NCBI GenBank assembly: GCA_052170135.1
Contig: JBQNBC010000004.1
Span: 71,313 to 135,312 of the forward strand
DNA: 64,000 nucleotides
DNA from: Wolinella sp052170135
Lineage (GTDB): Bacteria; Campylobacterota; Campylobacteria; Campylobacterales; Helicobacteraceae
Direction of reading: 5' to 3'
Shown: positions 35,102 to 44,559 of the stretch, piece after piece
How positions within the stretch are numbered: position 1 is the first letter of the stretch
Layout: each line of letters begins with the position of its first letter
Translations under genes and position numbers: made by a program
Notes under the pieces: model-generated
Databases searched by the model: none
The model's input: only the letters and a program-made list of their open reading frames with translations
Told to the model about the DNA's origin: nothing

Positions 35102-36478
35102 ATGCAAGACGTGATTGATTTTGAGAAATTTGCTCGCTACTCCAAGGCTGGACCGCGATATACAAGCTATCCGACTGCAAATGAGTTTCACGAAGGCTTT
35201 AGCGTAGACGACTATATAGTAGCACTTTCTAGAGAGGATTCTTCACGAGCGCTTTCGCTGTATGTCCATTTGCCATTTTGTCGAAGTGCCTGCTATTTCT
35301 GTGGCTGTAATGTGATTTACACAAGCAAAGAGGATAAAAAATCACGCTACATAGGCTATCTCAAAAAGGAGCTAGCTCTTTTGAAGCAGGTCCTAGATAC
35401 AAATAGAATCGTAACTCAGTTGCACTTTGGTGGCGGGACACCGACTTTTATGGATGCAGAGCAGCTTGCTTTGATACTTGCGCTTATCCATGAGACATTT
35501 CCAAACTTCGCATTAGATGCCGAGCTAAGCTGTGAGATAGATCCTAGATTCTTTGCAGAGGAGCAGATGAGAGCACTCAAAAATGGCGGAATTAATCGCT
35601 TAAGTTTTGGCGTGCAGGACTTCGACTCTAATGTGCAGGAGGCTATACATCGTGCACAGAGCGTTGAGCTCGTAGAGGAGGCTGTAAATCTTGCTAGGCA
35701 ATATGGGATAAATTCGATAAATTTCGATTTGATTTATGGGTTGCCGTATCAGGGGTTTGAGAGTTTCAAGGCGACTTTGAACGAGGTGGTAAAGCTAAAT
35801 CCAGATCGTTTAGCGATCTTTAACTATGCACATGTCCCGTGGATGAAAAAGACTATGCGCAAGATTGATGAAACTACCTTGCCAGCACCAGAGGAGAAAC
35901 TAAGAATTCTTCAATATACGATTGGATTCTTAAAAGAACGCGGATATGAGATGATAGGGATGGATCATTTTGCTAAGCGCGATGACGAGTTGTTTAGAGC
36001 GATACAAAAGGGCGAGCTGAGACGTAATTTTCAAGGATACACGACTAAAGGTGGCAGTCAAACGATAGGAATCGGGCTTACGTCAATCGGCGAAGGTGGC
36101 GACTATTACGCGCAAAACTACAAAGAGATGGAAGCTTATGAGCGCGCGCTTGATGATGGGCGACTTCCAATACACAAGGGAATCGTCCTGAATAGCGATG
36201 ATATTGTGCGAAAAGATGTCATTATGCAGCTTATGAGCAACTTCAAGCTAGATTTTAAAGAGATTGAGTTGCGCCACAAAATAGACTTTAAAAGCTATTT
36301 TGGCGATTCTCTCTCTGAGCTTGGCGAGTATGAGGCGGCAGGGCTTTGCGAAATTAGTGAGCATGGGATAAGAATCTCGCCTACTGGTAGCATGCTGGTA
36401 CGAAACATCGCTATGGTCTTTGATGCATTTTTGAAAAAGACGCCGATTCTTGAACGAAAATTTAGTAAGACGGTGTGA
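35102..36478 (+). CDS. hemN: Oxygen-independent coproporphyrinogen III oxidase HemN
   Basis: 458 residues, the length of true HemN rather than HemW. The radical SAM cluster motif has four Cys: CRSACYFCGC at 60-69. LHFGGGTPTF and the N-terminal ARYSKAGPRYTSYPTA are diagnostic. It decarboxylates coproporphyrinogen III in anaerobic haem synthesis. The GlpC-like gene follows after one base, an order I also recall in H. pylori. Confidence 0.95.
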   Translation: MQDVIDFEKFARYSKAGPRYTSYPTANEFHEGFSVDDYIVALSREDSSRALSLYVHLPFCRSACYFCGCNVIYTSKEDKKSRYIGYLKKELALLKQVLDTNRIVTQLHFGGGTPTFMDAEQLALILALIHETFPNFALDAELSCEIDPRFFAEEQMRALKNGGINRLSFGVQDFDSNVQEAIHRAQSVELVEEAVNLARQYGINSINFDLIYGLPYQGFESFKATLNEVVKLNPDRLAIFNYAHVPWMKKTMRKIDETTLPAPEEKLRILQYTIGFLKERGYEMIGMDHFAKRDDELFRAIQKGELRRNFQGYTTKGGSQTIGIGLTSIGEGGDYYAQNYKEMEAYERALDDGRLPIHKGIVLNSDDIVRKDVIMQLMSNFKLDFKEIELRHKIDFKSYFGDSLSELGEYEAAGLCEISEHGIRISPTGSMLVRNIAMVFDAFLKKTPILERKFSKTV

Positions 36479-36479
36479 G

Positions 36480-37760
36480 ATGTTTGACTATCAAAAGGTA
36501 AGTAACGCATGCGTAAAATGCGGGAAATGTATCCCTGTTTGCACTATTTACAAAATCCATCCTGATGAGACCACATCTCCACGTGGCTTTATCGACCTTT
36601 TAGGCGCATATGAGAGAGGCGATCTAGAGCTTGATAAAAATACAAAGAGAATCTTTGAGACCTGTTTTTTGTGTACATCGTGCACTTATGTCTGTCCAAA
36701 TAAGCTACCAACCGATCAGATTATTGAAAATGTGCGTCGCGATATTGCTGATAAATTCGGTATAGCGTGGTTTAAGCGCGCCTACTTTTTCTTACTACGC
36801 AATCGCAACATAATGAACTGGGCGTTTAAGCTTGGCTCATATTTCACACCACTTTTATTTAAGAATTTGCCAGAAAAACAGTCAATGCGACCGCGATTTT
36901 CACTACCGTTTATCGGTGATCGTGTATTTATGTGGTTGCGACCTAAAAATTTCATCGATAGCTATCCTGAAATTACGAAAAATGCACCAGCTGAAAGGGC
37001 ACGTCGTGTGGCGATTTTTATCGGTTGCTTAGCGAATTACAATTACACAAAAATAGGCGATTCTCTTATGACGATTCTCCATGAGTTGGAGATTGACGCT
37101 TTTATCCCAAAAAAGCAACAGTGTTGCGCTGCACCTGCCTATTTTACTGGTGATTTTGCAACCGTAGAGAAGTTAATAAAGCAAAACGTAGAGTATTTTG
37201 AGACATTTTTTGATGATATTGAGGCGATGATTATCCCTGAAGCAACCTGTAGCGCGATGATTCTTGAAGATTGGTCACGTTTTATGGACAAAGATCCTGA
37301 GTGGAAAGAGAGAATCGAGCGATTGTTACCAAAAATTTTTATCGCAAGTGATTGGCTTTATAATAAAACAGATCTTTTAGCTCGTCTTAAGGCGTTAAGT
37401 GTGCAGTTAGATTCTACTATTACATATCATGATCCATGCCACTCGCGCAAAGTTTTGGGTGTGTTTAATGAGCCGCGTGCGTTAATTAGTGCAAATTACA
37501 AGCTAGTTGAGATGAGTGATCCAAATCAGTGTTGTGGTTTTGGTGGTGTTACGATGCAGACAGAACGGTTTTCTCTTTCGCGTGAAGTTGGGATTTCAAA
37601 AGCTAAGATGATAGAAAAGACTGGTGCTAGAATCGTAAGTGCTGAGTGCAGCGCATGTCGAATGCAACTTACAAATGCCCTAGCGCACGAAAATGTTGAT
37701 GTTGAGTTTGCTCATCCGCTAGAGCTTATTGCTGATGCGATTAAGATGGCGCGCGGATAG
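36480..37760 (+). CDS. (Fe-S)-binding oxidoreductase subunit, GlpC/LutA type
   Basis: 426 residues from the ATG at 36480. Two 4Fe-4S motifs (Cys11-14-17-21 and CFLCTSCTYVC) are followed by two CCG domains (QCCAAPAYFTGD; CHSRK then CCGFGG). The protein would accept electrons from a flavoprotein dehydrogenase and pass them to quinone; the substrate (glycerol 3-phosphate, lactate or glycolate) is not shown. It is often labelled anaerobic glycerol-3-phosphate dehydrogenase subunit C, but no glpA/B is in the window. Confidence 0.85.
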   Translation: MFDYQKVSNACVKCGKCIPVCTIYKIHPDETTSPRGFIDLLGAYERGDLELDKNTKRIFETCFLCTSCTYVCPNKLPTDQIIENVRRDIADKFGIAWFKRAYFFLLRNRNIMNWAFKLGSYFTPLLFKNLPEKQSMRPRFSLPFIGDRVFMWLRPKNFIDSYPEITKNAPAERARRVAIFIGCLANYNYTKIGDSLMTILHELEIDAFIPKKQQCCAAPAYFTGDFATVEKLIKQNVEYFETFFDDIEAMIIPEATCSAMILEDWSRFMDKDPEWKERIERLLPKIFIASDWLYNKTDLLARLKALSVQLDSTITYHDPCHSRKVLGVFNEPRALISANYKLVEMSDPNQCCGFGGVTMQTERFSLSREVGISKAKMIEKTGARIVSAECSACRMQLTNALAHENVDVEFAHPLELIADAIKMARG

Positions 37761-37880
37761 GTGCGGTTTGGTTTTGATTTGCATCTTTGATATAAAAATA
37801 TAAATGAAAAGGTAATTTTTATTTCACTTGGTAAGTAAAAGGTAGTTGCTACTAGGGAGCTTTTGCAAATAATTTATCTA

Positions 37881-37919
37881 TTTTGGGTGGTGTATAAATA
37901 ATTTAGAAGCCACCCAAAA
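37881..37919. other. Perfect 10-bp hairpin in a convergent intergenic region
   Basis: TTTTGGGTGG (37881-37890) and CCACCCAAAA (37910-37919) are perfect reverse complements around a 19-base loop. The T-run is on the 5' arm and the A-run on the 3' arm, the opposite of an intrinsic terminator on either strand. The rest of 37761-38046 is AT-rich with no gene. Confidence 0.45.
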
Positions 37920-38046
37920 AGAGTAAAATCACTAAAACAGAAAAATATAAATAAGAATCAGTAGGTAAAAATAGCTGTAAAATGTATGGCAAATATGTTT
38001 TTCATGCGACTTTTATGGTTTATTAGATAAAGGATATCCTAAGAAA

Positions 38047-38796
38047 TCAAGGTAGGATCTTCTCCTGTCCTAGCCTATAAAGTGCAAAATCATACTTAAT
38101 CGGGTCGCGCTCATCAAGTCGCTTTAAAAATTCTGTAGCCTCTATTACTGACTTGAAATCGTAGCTTTTGCGTTGCAAAATCCCAAGTTTTTTACACAAT
38201 CTAAATGTATGCGTATCAAGCGGCAAAAGAAGTTCGCTGCACGGTATTACATCTTCCCAGCGTCCTAAATCAAGCTCGTCTCTGCGCACCATCCAGCGCA
38301 AAAACATATTCCAACGTTTAAGCGGAGAGCTAGGGGCGTGAGGATTCCCTATTAAAAACATAAATCCATCACTGCTGTAACCATCAGCATGCTCTAATAT
38401 CTGTGTCTGCATTGCATGAATAGCCCCGAGAATCCCATTGTTTTGAAAGCCATGCGCACACGTATCTTTTAGCGAAGTCTCGCTGTGGAAAATGGAATTA
38501 AGAGACAAAAATAGCTCCTTGACATCGTTCCTATTTTGGAAGCGATAAAGAGGAAGTGTGGCAGCGTGAATAGAATCTGGTGATTTTTGAAGTAGCGAAA
38601 AGTCAAGCTCACTCAAAAACTTCACAATCTGCTTTGCATTCCCGTATGCAAATAGTGCACAAGCAAGAATCGCTAGGTCGTTATCAAGATTCTTTGCAAT
38701 TAAAAGCGGATCCGGACGCAAATCACACAACTCATTAGTGTTATTTCGCGCACTAGATTCTCGTTCGAGTAGTTCTTTTAGCTTTGAAAATTCCAT
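38047..38796 (-). CDS. TIGR02757-family protein
   Basis: 249 residues. LACALFAYGNAKQIVKFL, RWMVRRDELDLGRW and LLLPLDTHTFRLCKKLGI match the TIGR02757 (DUF2400) family, which has a helix-hairpin-helix-like, DNA-glycosylase-like fold but no established activity. The LDTHTFR segment resembles the position of a catalytic Asp in that superfamily. It is monocistronic. Confidence 0.8.
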   Translation of the reverse strand: MEFSKLKELLERESSARNNTNELCDLRPDPLLIAKNLDNDLAILACALFAYGNAKQIVKFLSELDFSLLQKSPDSIHAATLPLYRFQNRNDVKELFLSLNSIFHSETSLKDTCAHGFQNNGILGAIHAMQTQILEHADGYSSDGFMFLIGNPHAPSSPLKRWNMFLRWMVRRDELDLGRWEDVIPCSELLLPLDTHTFRLCKKLGILQRKSYDFKSVIEATEFLKRLDERDPIKYDFALYRLGQEKILP

Positions 38797-38918
38797 TTGT
38801 GCTCCATTATTTTTAGATTTATACGTAAAAATTAATGGGTTTATTGTTTTTTATTTTATTAATACTAAATAGCATAATAGACGAGCTTGAAAGGATTGCT
38901 GAAGATGAAAGCCATGAA

Positions 38919-38944
38919 AGAATCCAGGCGTAGTCCTGGATTCT
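38919..38944 (-). terminator. Terminator hairpin after ftsZ built from the AGAATC/GATTCT motif
   Basis: AGAATCCAGG and CCTGGATTCT form a perfect 10-bp stem with a 6-base loop; on the minus strand it ends GATTCTTTC. It lies 19 bases after the ftsZ stop. The over-represented hexamer thus occurs as an inverted pair in a terminator. Confidence 0.7.
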
Positions 38945-38962
38945 AGCAGATCATGAGCATCC

Positions 38963-40138
38963 CTAGTCCATGCCTCTGCGCATAAAAGTCGGAATATCTA
39001 GAATATCATCGCTCTGCTCAAAATCACCACTACCGACCTTGCGCTTTGCTAGTGTAACTGTAGCGTTAGGTGCTTGCTTTGGCTGCGTGAGGTCTTTTGA
39101 GGCGACGAGGTTAAAGTCGCTATTTGACGATTCGCTAACTGTAGTTGTAGTGCCTCCCTCTTTTTCAAAGCCAGTGGCGACCATGGTAACCTTAACTGCG
39201 TCTCTCTCCATGCCCTCGTCATATGTAACACCAAAAATCACATCCGCATCCTGAACATTATCAGTAGCCTCATATACTATCTCCATCGCCTCGCCAATTT
39301 GAACAATCGGATAATCTGGATGCATCTGGAAATATACCAATACGCCCATCGCGCCATTAATTGACATATTATCAAACAACGGAGATTCAATAGCATTTTT
39401 AACGGCTTCATAAGCAGCCTTACCGCCTGAGCTCTCGCCAATACCCATGAGTGCTAGCCCATGATGATTCATAACAGTACGAAGGTCAGCAAAGTCCACA
39501 TTAATGTCATTTTCTTCATGTCTAAGAATCATACCACTAATACCGTTTACTGCACGCGCAAGAACATTGTTAACGATATCAAAACTATCGCGCATTCCAA
39601 GCTTGGGATCTGCAAGCATAAGCAACTTGTCATTTGGGATAACGACAATAGAGTTACTCTCTTTTTTAAGCTCTAAAAGCCCTTGTTCTGCAAACATAGA
39701 ACGCTTTCTGGCTTCAAATTTAAAAGGTTTTGTAACTACAGAAATAGTAAGAGCACCAATCTCCTTTGCCACCTTAGCGATAACTGGAGCGGCACCAGTC
39801 CCTGTACCACCACCAAGACCAGCGGCAATAAATACGATATCAGAATCCTTTAAAATCTCTCTAATCTCATCAATGCTCTCAAGTGCGGCTTCTCTACCAA
39901 CATCTGGTCGCATTCCAGCACCAAGCCCTTTTGTCAGCTGTGCACCAAGCTGGATTTTAGTCTGAGCTGGAGATGTTTTTAGTGCCTGGGCATCTGTATT
40001 TGCGACAATCCAGCCAATCTCCTTGTACGGACTCTTTTCAACCAAGTAATTAACAGTGTTGCTACCACCGCCACCGACGCCGACGACCTTGATTCTTGCT
40101 CCATTGCTGACCACTACGTCTGTTACATCTATCTGCAT
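38963..40138 (-). CDS. ftsZ: Cell division protein FtsZ
   Basis: 391 residues. GTP-binding GVGGGGSNTV (20-29) and the tubulin signature GGGTGTGAAP (109-118) are intact; a short linker leads to the conserved C-terminal peptide DILDIPTFMRR that docks on FtsA. FtsZ polymerises into the division ring. It is the last gene of the ppiD-ftsA-ftsZ unit, 24 bases after ftsA. Confidence 0.98.
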   Translation of the reverse strand: MQIDVTDVVVSNGARIKVVGVGGGGSNTVNYLVEKSPYKEIGWIVANTDAQALKTSPAQTKIQLGAQLTKGLGAGMRPDVGREAALESIDEIREILKDSDIVFIAAGLGGGTGTGAAPVIAKVAKEIGALTISVVTKPFKFEARKRSMFAEQGLLELKKESNSIVVIPNDKLLMLADPKLGMRDSFDIVNNVLARAVNGISGMILRHEENDINVDFADLRTVMNHHGLALMGIGESSGGKAAYEAVKNAIESPLFDNMSINGAMGVLVYFQMHPDYPIVQIGEAMEIVYEATDNVQDADVIFGVTYDEGMERDAVKVTMVATGFEKEGGTTTTVSESSNSDFNLVASKDLTQPKQAPNATVTLAKRKVGSGDFEQSDDILDIPTFMRRGMD

Positions 40139-40162
40139 CTATCTACTCCGTAATAAATTTCA

Positions 40163-41602
40163 TTAAAAAAGCTGGGTCAATGATCGCCAAATCCTAGACA
40201 TGACATTGTCACTTCCACCCCTATTGCCACCAACAGTCGCAATCTCGCTCAAGTCGTTCTTGACCTCTGCTGGACTTTTCGCCACAGGAATCGGTGCAGT
40301 ACTTGGCACTTTATTAGTCTCTCTTGATTCTTGATGTAACGATAGCGCAGAGATTAGATTGCCATTGTCTGCATATGGCTTGTCCTCACCTTTGTGTCTG
40401 ATTTTACGCTCAGAATCCATCTCATAATTAGTAAAGAATCCAGCACCATAAAGGATAAGTCCTATCGCAGTTGAATAACTTGGATCGCGCAGATTCTCAA
40501 ATAAGCCATCAATCTCAACAGGAGAGGCGATTCTAATTGGCATGTGCGGAAACACAGCACTAGTTAACTCACGAAGTCCATCAAGCTTTACCATACCGCC
40601 TGTTAGCACGATTCCTGCACCCAAATGTCCCTGTAGCATACTTGCATTAATGGATTGTGCCAGAAGCTCGAGTGTCTCCTCCACGCGACATGACATGACT
40701 TTTTGCACCACATCTAGCGACACTCGGCGTGTCTTTGTTTCATCGCCAACCACAGGGACTTCTATAATATCTCCGGACTGTACTTTACTAAGTGAGCCAT
40801 ATTTGACTTTGACTTCTTCTGCTGCACCCTGTGGCGTTTGCAATGCAACCGATAGGTCATTGGTGATATTGCTAGAGCCTAGTTTTAGATAGTTGTCATA
40901 TTTGATTGAATTCCCAATATGTATGACGATGTCACACATGGCACCACCCATGTCCACACACGCTACGCCAAGCTCTTTTTCATCATAGTTTAATACGGCG
41001 ATAGATGAAGCATAAGAGCCAAGAACTATGTTTTCTATTTCAACGCCAGCATTATTTATCACTTTTCGCAGATTCTCAATGCTTGCACGCTGAGCGGTGA
41101 TGATATGGACAGATACCTCTAGGCGACTGCCGCTCATCCCAAGGGGATCGTCGATAAAATCTTGGTCATCCACTTTAAAGTTATACGGTAGAACGTGCAA
41201 AACCTGATAATCATTAGGAATCTTAGCTACATACAGTGCTGTTTCTACAACATTTCGTATATCTTTAAAACCAATCTCACTCTGCGGAACATTTATAATT
41301 CCAGAGCTGTTTACCCCTTGTACATATACACTAGAAATAGAAACTATCGCTTTAGATGTCATAGTGCCGGCGATACGTTTGGCATCGCTCACAGCATTTC
41401 TCACTGCCCGACTTGCGAGGTCTATATTATTTATAGCACCTCTTTTTAATCCTTGAGATTTGTGTATTCCTGTGCCGATAATATGTGGCTTGCCATCTTT
41501 CATCTCTGCGATGATGGCGCAAATCTTGGTCGAGCCGATATCAATTCCAAGTATGGTCTGGTTCAATCCACCGTCCTTATCACTTTGATTGCGCTTCTCC
41601 AT
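40163..41602 (-). CDS. ftsA: Cell division protein FtsA
   Basis: 479 residues, somewhat longer than the usual 420 because of a polar linker near residues 400-460. Actin-fold motifs LGIDIGSTKICAII (phosphate 1), CVDMGGAMCDIVIH (phosphate 2) and VLTGGMVKLDGL (adenosine) are clear. A C-terminal amphipathic helix (SRIWRSLTQLF) would anchor it, and FtsZ through it, to the membrane. Confidence 0.96.
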   Translation of the reverse strand: MEKRNQSDKDGGLNQTILGIDIGSTKICAIIAEMKDGKPHIIGTGIHKSQGLKRGAINNIDLASRAVRNAVSDAKRIAGTMTSKAIVSISSVYVQGVNSSGIINVPQSEIGFKDIRNVVETALYVAKIPNDYQVLHVLPYNFKVDDQDFIDDPLGMSGSRLEVSVHIITAQRASIENLRKVINNAGVEIENIVLGSYASSIAVLNYDEKELGVACVDMGGAMCDIVIHIGNSIKYDNYLKLGSSNITNDLSVALQTPQGAAEEVKVKYGSLSKVQSGDIIEVPVVGDETKTRRVSLDVVQKVMSCRVEETLELLAQSINASMLQGHLGAGIVLTGGMVKLDGLRELTSAVFPHMPIRIASPVEIDGLFENLRDPSYSTAIGLILYGAGFFTNYEMDSERKIRHKGEDKPYADNGNLISALSLHQESRETNKVPSTAPIPVAKSPAEVKNDLSEIATVGGNRGGSDNVMSRIWRSLTQLF

Positions 41603-41603
41603 G

Positions 41604-43061
41604 TTACTGCTTCCTCACTATAAGGTAACGCTTGCTTAGATAATCCAAAAAGGCACTCTCTGCTAGACGCTCTTTAATCTGAGTAATATTTTTCGTAACA
41701 AAATCTAAGTTTTTTATCATTTCTTCGCTTTTAGGTAGCTTTTGTTCAAGAATCTCATATAAAACAGCCTTGTCATCTAGCATTACATAACCTTTGGTTT
41801 CTGTGCTCTGAAATAGTTGCGCTAAAAACTCAGCCGCCTCCTCAGTATCTAAGAGCATGATCTTTGCAACATCATCTCGCCCAAAGAAACCAACCACCTC
41901 GCCACTAAATGACTTCAGCCCCTCTTTTGCGCGTTCTTCAAGTATTTTGCCCTTTTTGTGCGCTAAAAGATCACTCTTTGCCAGCTCTTTTGCAGATTCA
42001 AAGCTCATCGGTTCGCTCTCTTTAATGCCAAGCAACTTAACAGTTAGGTAGCCATCAGGAGATGGGACTGGTTTTAAAGTCTCACCTGCTTTAATCTCTG
42101 CCAAGCGCAAAAGCAACTCATCGCCAAGCTTCTTGTCTGATTCTGCTAGAGAATACGAAATGCCATGCGGTGTGGCATCTTTCTTAAACTCAATATAAAG
42201 CCTAAGCGCGCTCTTCTCCGCCTGTGCATCTTTATAGTCACGCTCAACCCTAGTGCGCGCCAGCTCAAATTCAAGCGGTCTACCATCCAGTCCAACGTAG
42301 TTGTTTTTAAAGCTGTCGTAGTGAATTTGCAACTCTTCATCAGTTACATTTATATCATTGCTCTTAGTTAATGCATAGACGATATCATAGACACGATCTG
42401 TCATGTAGCTATTTTTATTTTCAGTCCAGAATGCCTCAATCTCACCATCTGTAACGCTTGGAGTGATATTAGAAGAATCCAAAACTTTCATTGAGATCTT
42501 ATCTTTAATATAAAATGCCGCCCCTAGCGATTCTCTCTCTAGTTCCGTTACATTTGGAGTGAGAACCACGCTCAGCTTTTCTAAAAGCAGAGAATCGTGC
42601 AGTGCGCGCTCAAAAGCTACTGGCTTGTAGTTGTTATCTTGCAATACTTTACGATATGCCTCTTCGCTAAAGTTTCCATCGACATGGAAAGCGTCCATAT
42701 TTACAACTGCGCGCGCCACATCATCATCGCTGACGCGCAGTCCAGAATCGACGGCAAAATTCAACATAAGCGTCTTTGAGATCAAGCTTTCAAGTGCTTG
42801 TTTCTCAATTCCTAGGCTTTTTGCCTGCTCTTTATCCAAGGAGCCACCTACTATTTTGTTATAAAAATCATAGAGGCGAGAATACTCCTGTTCTAGGTCT
42901 GTCTGTGTGATTTTTGTATCGCCTACTTTGGCCACCCACGAAGATGACGAGGAGAAGCTATATGCGCCCCATCCAACAAATCCAGCACCAACAAATGCGA
43001 TTGTGCTAATCCAAATCGTGACGACTAGGTATTTTCGATGTTTTTGCATCCAGTTTATCAT
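41604..43061 (-). CDS. PpiD/SurA-like periplasmic folding factor
   Basis: 485 residues. A cytoplasmic basic N-terminus and one membrane helix (about 12-36) are followed by a SurA_N-like chaperone domain (VAKVGDTKITQTDLEQEY) and a long helical tail. The parvulin PPIase domain is degenerate or hard to see by eye, as in other Campylobacterota members. It would assist outer-membrane and secreted protein folding from the inner membrane. It heads the ftsA-ftsZ unit with a one-base gap and is divergent from bioA. Confidence 0.8.
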   Translation of the reverse strand: MINWMQKHRKYLVVTIWISTIAFVGAGFVGWGAYSFSSSSSWVAKVGDTKITQTDLEQEYSRLYDFYNKIVGGSLDKEQAKSLGIEKQALESLISKTLMLNFAVDSGLRVSDDDVARAVVNMDAFHVDGNFSEEAYRKVLQDNNYKPVAFERALHDSLLLEKLSVVLTPNVTELERESLGAAFYIKDKISMKVLDSSNITPSVTDGEIEAFWTENKNSYMTDRVYDIVYALTKSNDINVTDEELQIHYDSFKNNYVGLDGRPLEFELARTRVERDYKDAQAEKSALRLYIEFKKDATPHGISYSLAESDKKLGDELLLRLAEIKAGETLKPVPSPDGYLTVKLLGIKESEPMSFESAKELAKSDLLAHKKGKILEERAKEGLKSFSGEVVGFFGRDDVAKIMLLDTEEAAEFLAQLFQSTETKGYVMLDDKAVLYEILEQKLPKSEEMIKNLDFVTKNITQIKERLAESAFLDYLSKRYLIVRKQ

Positions 43062-43160
43062 TAGGCTTGCCTTAAGGGTTATAATAGCGTTGCTGATGGA
43101 GCTACCAAAAAAGCGCGATTATACTAGAAAGCTTATTAAAAATAGATTGAGGAGCAGACT

Positions 43161-44459
43161 ATGAATAGCAACAAAAGCCTAGCAGTCGAGGATTTATGCT
43201 ACCTCTGGCATCCATGTACACAAATGAAAGATCACGAGGATTTCCCGCCTATACCTATCGCCCGAGGAAGCGGAATCTACCTTTATGATTTTGATGGCAA
43301 CTCATACATCGATGGTATAAGTAGCTGGTGGGTTAATATCCTCGGACACTCAAATTCATACATAAACCAAAAAATTATTGAACAGCTAGAAAAACTCGAG
43401 CATGTCCTTTTGGCTGGATTCTCACATGAGCCAATTATCCGTCTTTCAAAGAGGCTTGTAGGGTTACTTCCAAATGGCTTGGATAAGTGTTTTTTCGCAG
43501 ATAATGGCTCAAGTGCGATTGAAGTCGCGCTTAAAATGAGCTTCCACCGTCACAAGCTAGAGGGAAATGGACGGGGGAGATTTCTCTCGCTTAGTAATAG
43601 CTACCATGGGGAAACGATAGGTGCGCTATCAGTTGGTGATGTGCCGCTTTATAAAGAGACTTATGGTGCGATTCTTCTTCCCACTCTGCAAACACCAGTT
43701 CCCAGAGATAAAAGCGAAGAATCAACGCAAGCAGCACTCGATTCTCTTGCAAAGATTTTAGAGCAACATGGAGATGAAATTTGTGCTTTTATCCTTGAGC
43801 CGCTCGTGCAATGCGCTGGAGATATGCACATGTATAGTGGCGAGTATGTGCGCGCCGCATGCGAAATGGCACGAAAGCGAGGAATTGATATAATTTTTGA
43901 TGAGATTGCCACTGGATTTGGACGCACGGGGAGTCTGTTTGCACTTGAAACATGTGGGGTTGTGCCAGACTTTTTATGTCTATCAAAAGGTATTACGGGG
44001 GGATATTTGCCATTATCTGTCGTGGTTACTAGCGATGCGACTTATGAGGCATTTTATGCGCCATATGAGAAGAATCGAGCCTTTCTCCACTCGCACAGTT
44101 ATACGGGCAATCCACTTGCGTGCGCCGCAGCAAATGCGACACTAGATCTCCTAGAGGATGGCAGTGTGCTGGCAAATAATAGAGAGCTTGGAGAGGTGCT
44201 TGATTCCTCGCTTGGACATCTAAGCGTATTTGAAAATGTAAAAAATATAAGGCGTACAGGTATGATTTCGGCATTTGAATTAGATGGATTCTCTGCTAGT
44301 GAGCGCGTGGGAGTACGAGTGCACAGAGAGGCGTTAAAGCGAGGAATCTTGCTTCGACCACTCGGGAACACTATCTATTTCATGCCACCGTTTGTGATTA
44401 AAAAAGACGAAATAGCATATGTTTTTGACAGTTTGGCTGAGATTATAAAAGGGCTATAA
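43161..44459 (+). CDS. bioA: Adenosylmethionine-8-amino-7-oxononanoate aminotransferase
   Basis: 432 residues. WHPCTQMKDH near the N-terminus is the BioA mark; DGISSWWVNILGH, the PLP-site Asp in IIFDEIATGFGRTG and the Schiff-base Lys in CLSKGITGGYLPLS complete the class III aminotransferase fold. It makes 7,8-diaminopelargonic acid in biotin synthesis. It has a GAGGAG site and is divergent from ppiD by 99 bases, which must hold both promoters. Confidence 0.95.
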   Translation: MNSNKSLAVEDLCYLWHPCTQMKDHEDFPPIPIARGSGIYLYDFDGNSYIDGISSWWVNILGHSNSYINQKIIEQLEKLEHVLLAGFSHEPIIRLSKRLVGLLPNGLDKCFFADNGSSAIEVALKMSFHRHKLEGNGRGRFLSLSNSYHGETIGALSVGDVPLYKETYGAILLPTLQTPVPRDKSEESTQAALDSLAKILEQHGDEICAFILEPLVQCAGDMHMYSGEYVRAACEMARKRGIDIIFDEIATGFGRTGSLFALETCGVVPDFLCLSKGITGGYLPLSVVVTSDATYEAFYAPYEKNRAFLHSHSYTGNPLACAAANATLDLLEDGSVLANNRELGEVLDSSLGHLSVFENVKNIRRTGMISAFELDGFSASERVGVRVHREALKRGILLRPLGNTIYFMPPFVIKKDEIAYVFDSLAEIIKGL

Positions 44460-44502
44460 GATGGCATAATAGTGGCATTTGTAGAAAATTTAATAAAAAA
44501 TA

Positions 44503-44508
44503 TATAAT
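44503..44508 (+). promoter_or_regulatory. Candidate -10 box for the FadL-like/acyl-CoA ligase genes
   Basis: TATAAT preceded by an A-rich run, 52 bases before the preferred start; no -35 hexamer. This is the usual look of a vegetative promoter in this phylum. Confidence 0.5.
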
Positions 44509-44559
44509 CGCCTTTTAAAATTCTTTTTATTTTATAAAATTTATTGCATGGGGTTTTTA

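Noticed and set aside
39504..39965. 153-codon plus-strand frame opposite ftsZ
   Set aside because: It mirrors the highly conserved ftsZ coding sequence; its composition is that of an antisense shadow.
43995..44000. G6 run in bioA as a phase-variation site
   Set aside because: Six G is too short to expect frequent slippage, and bioA is a metabolic gene with no sign of switching.
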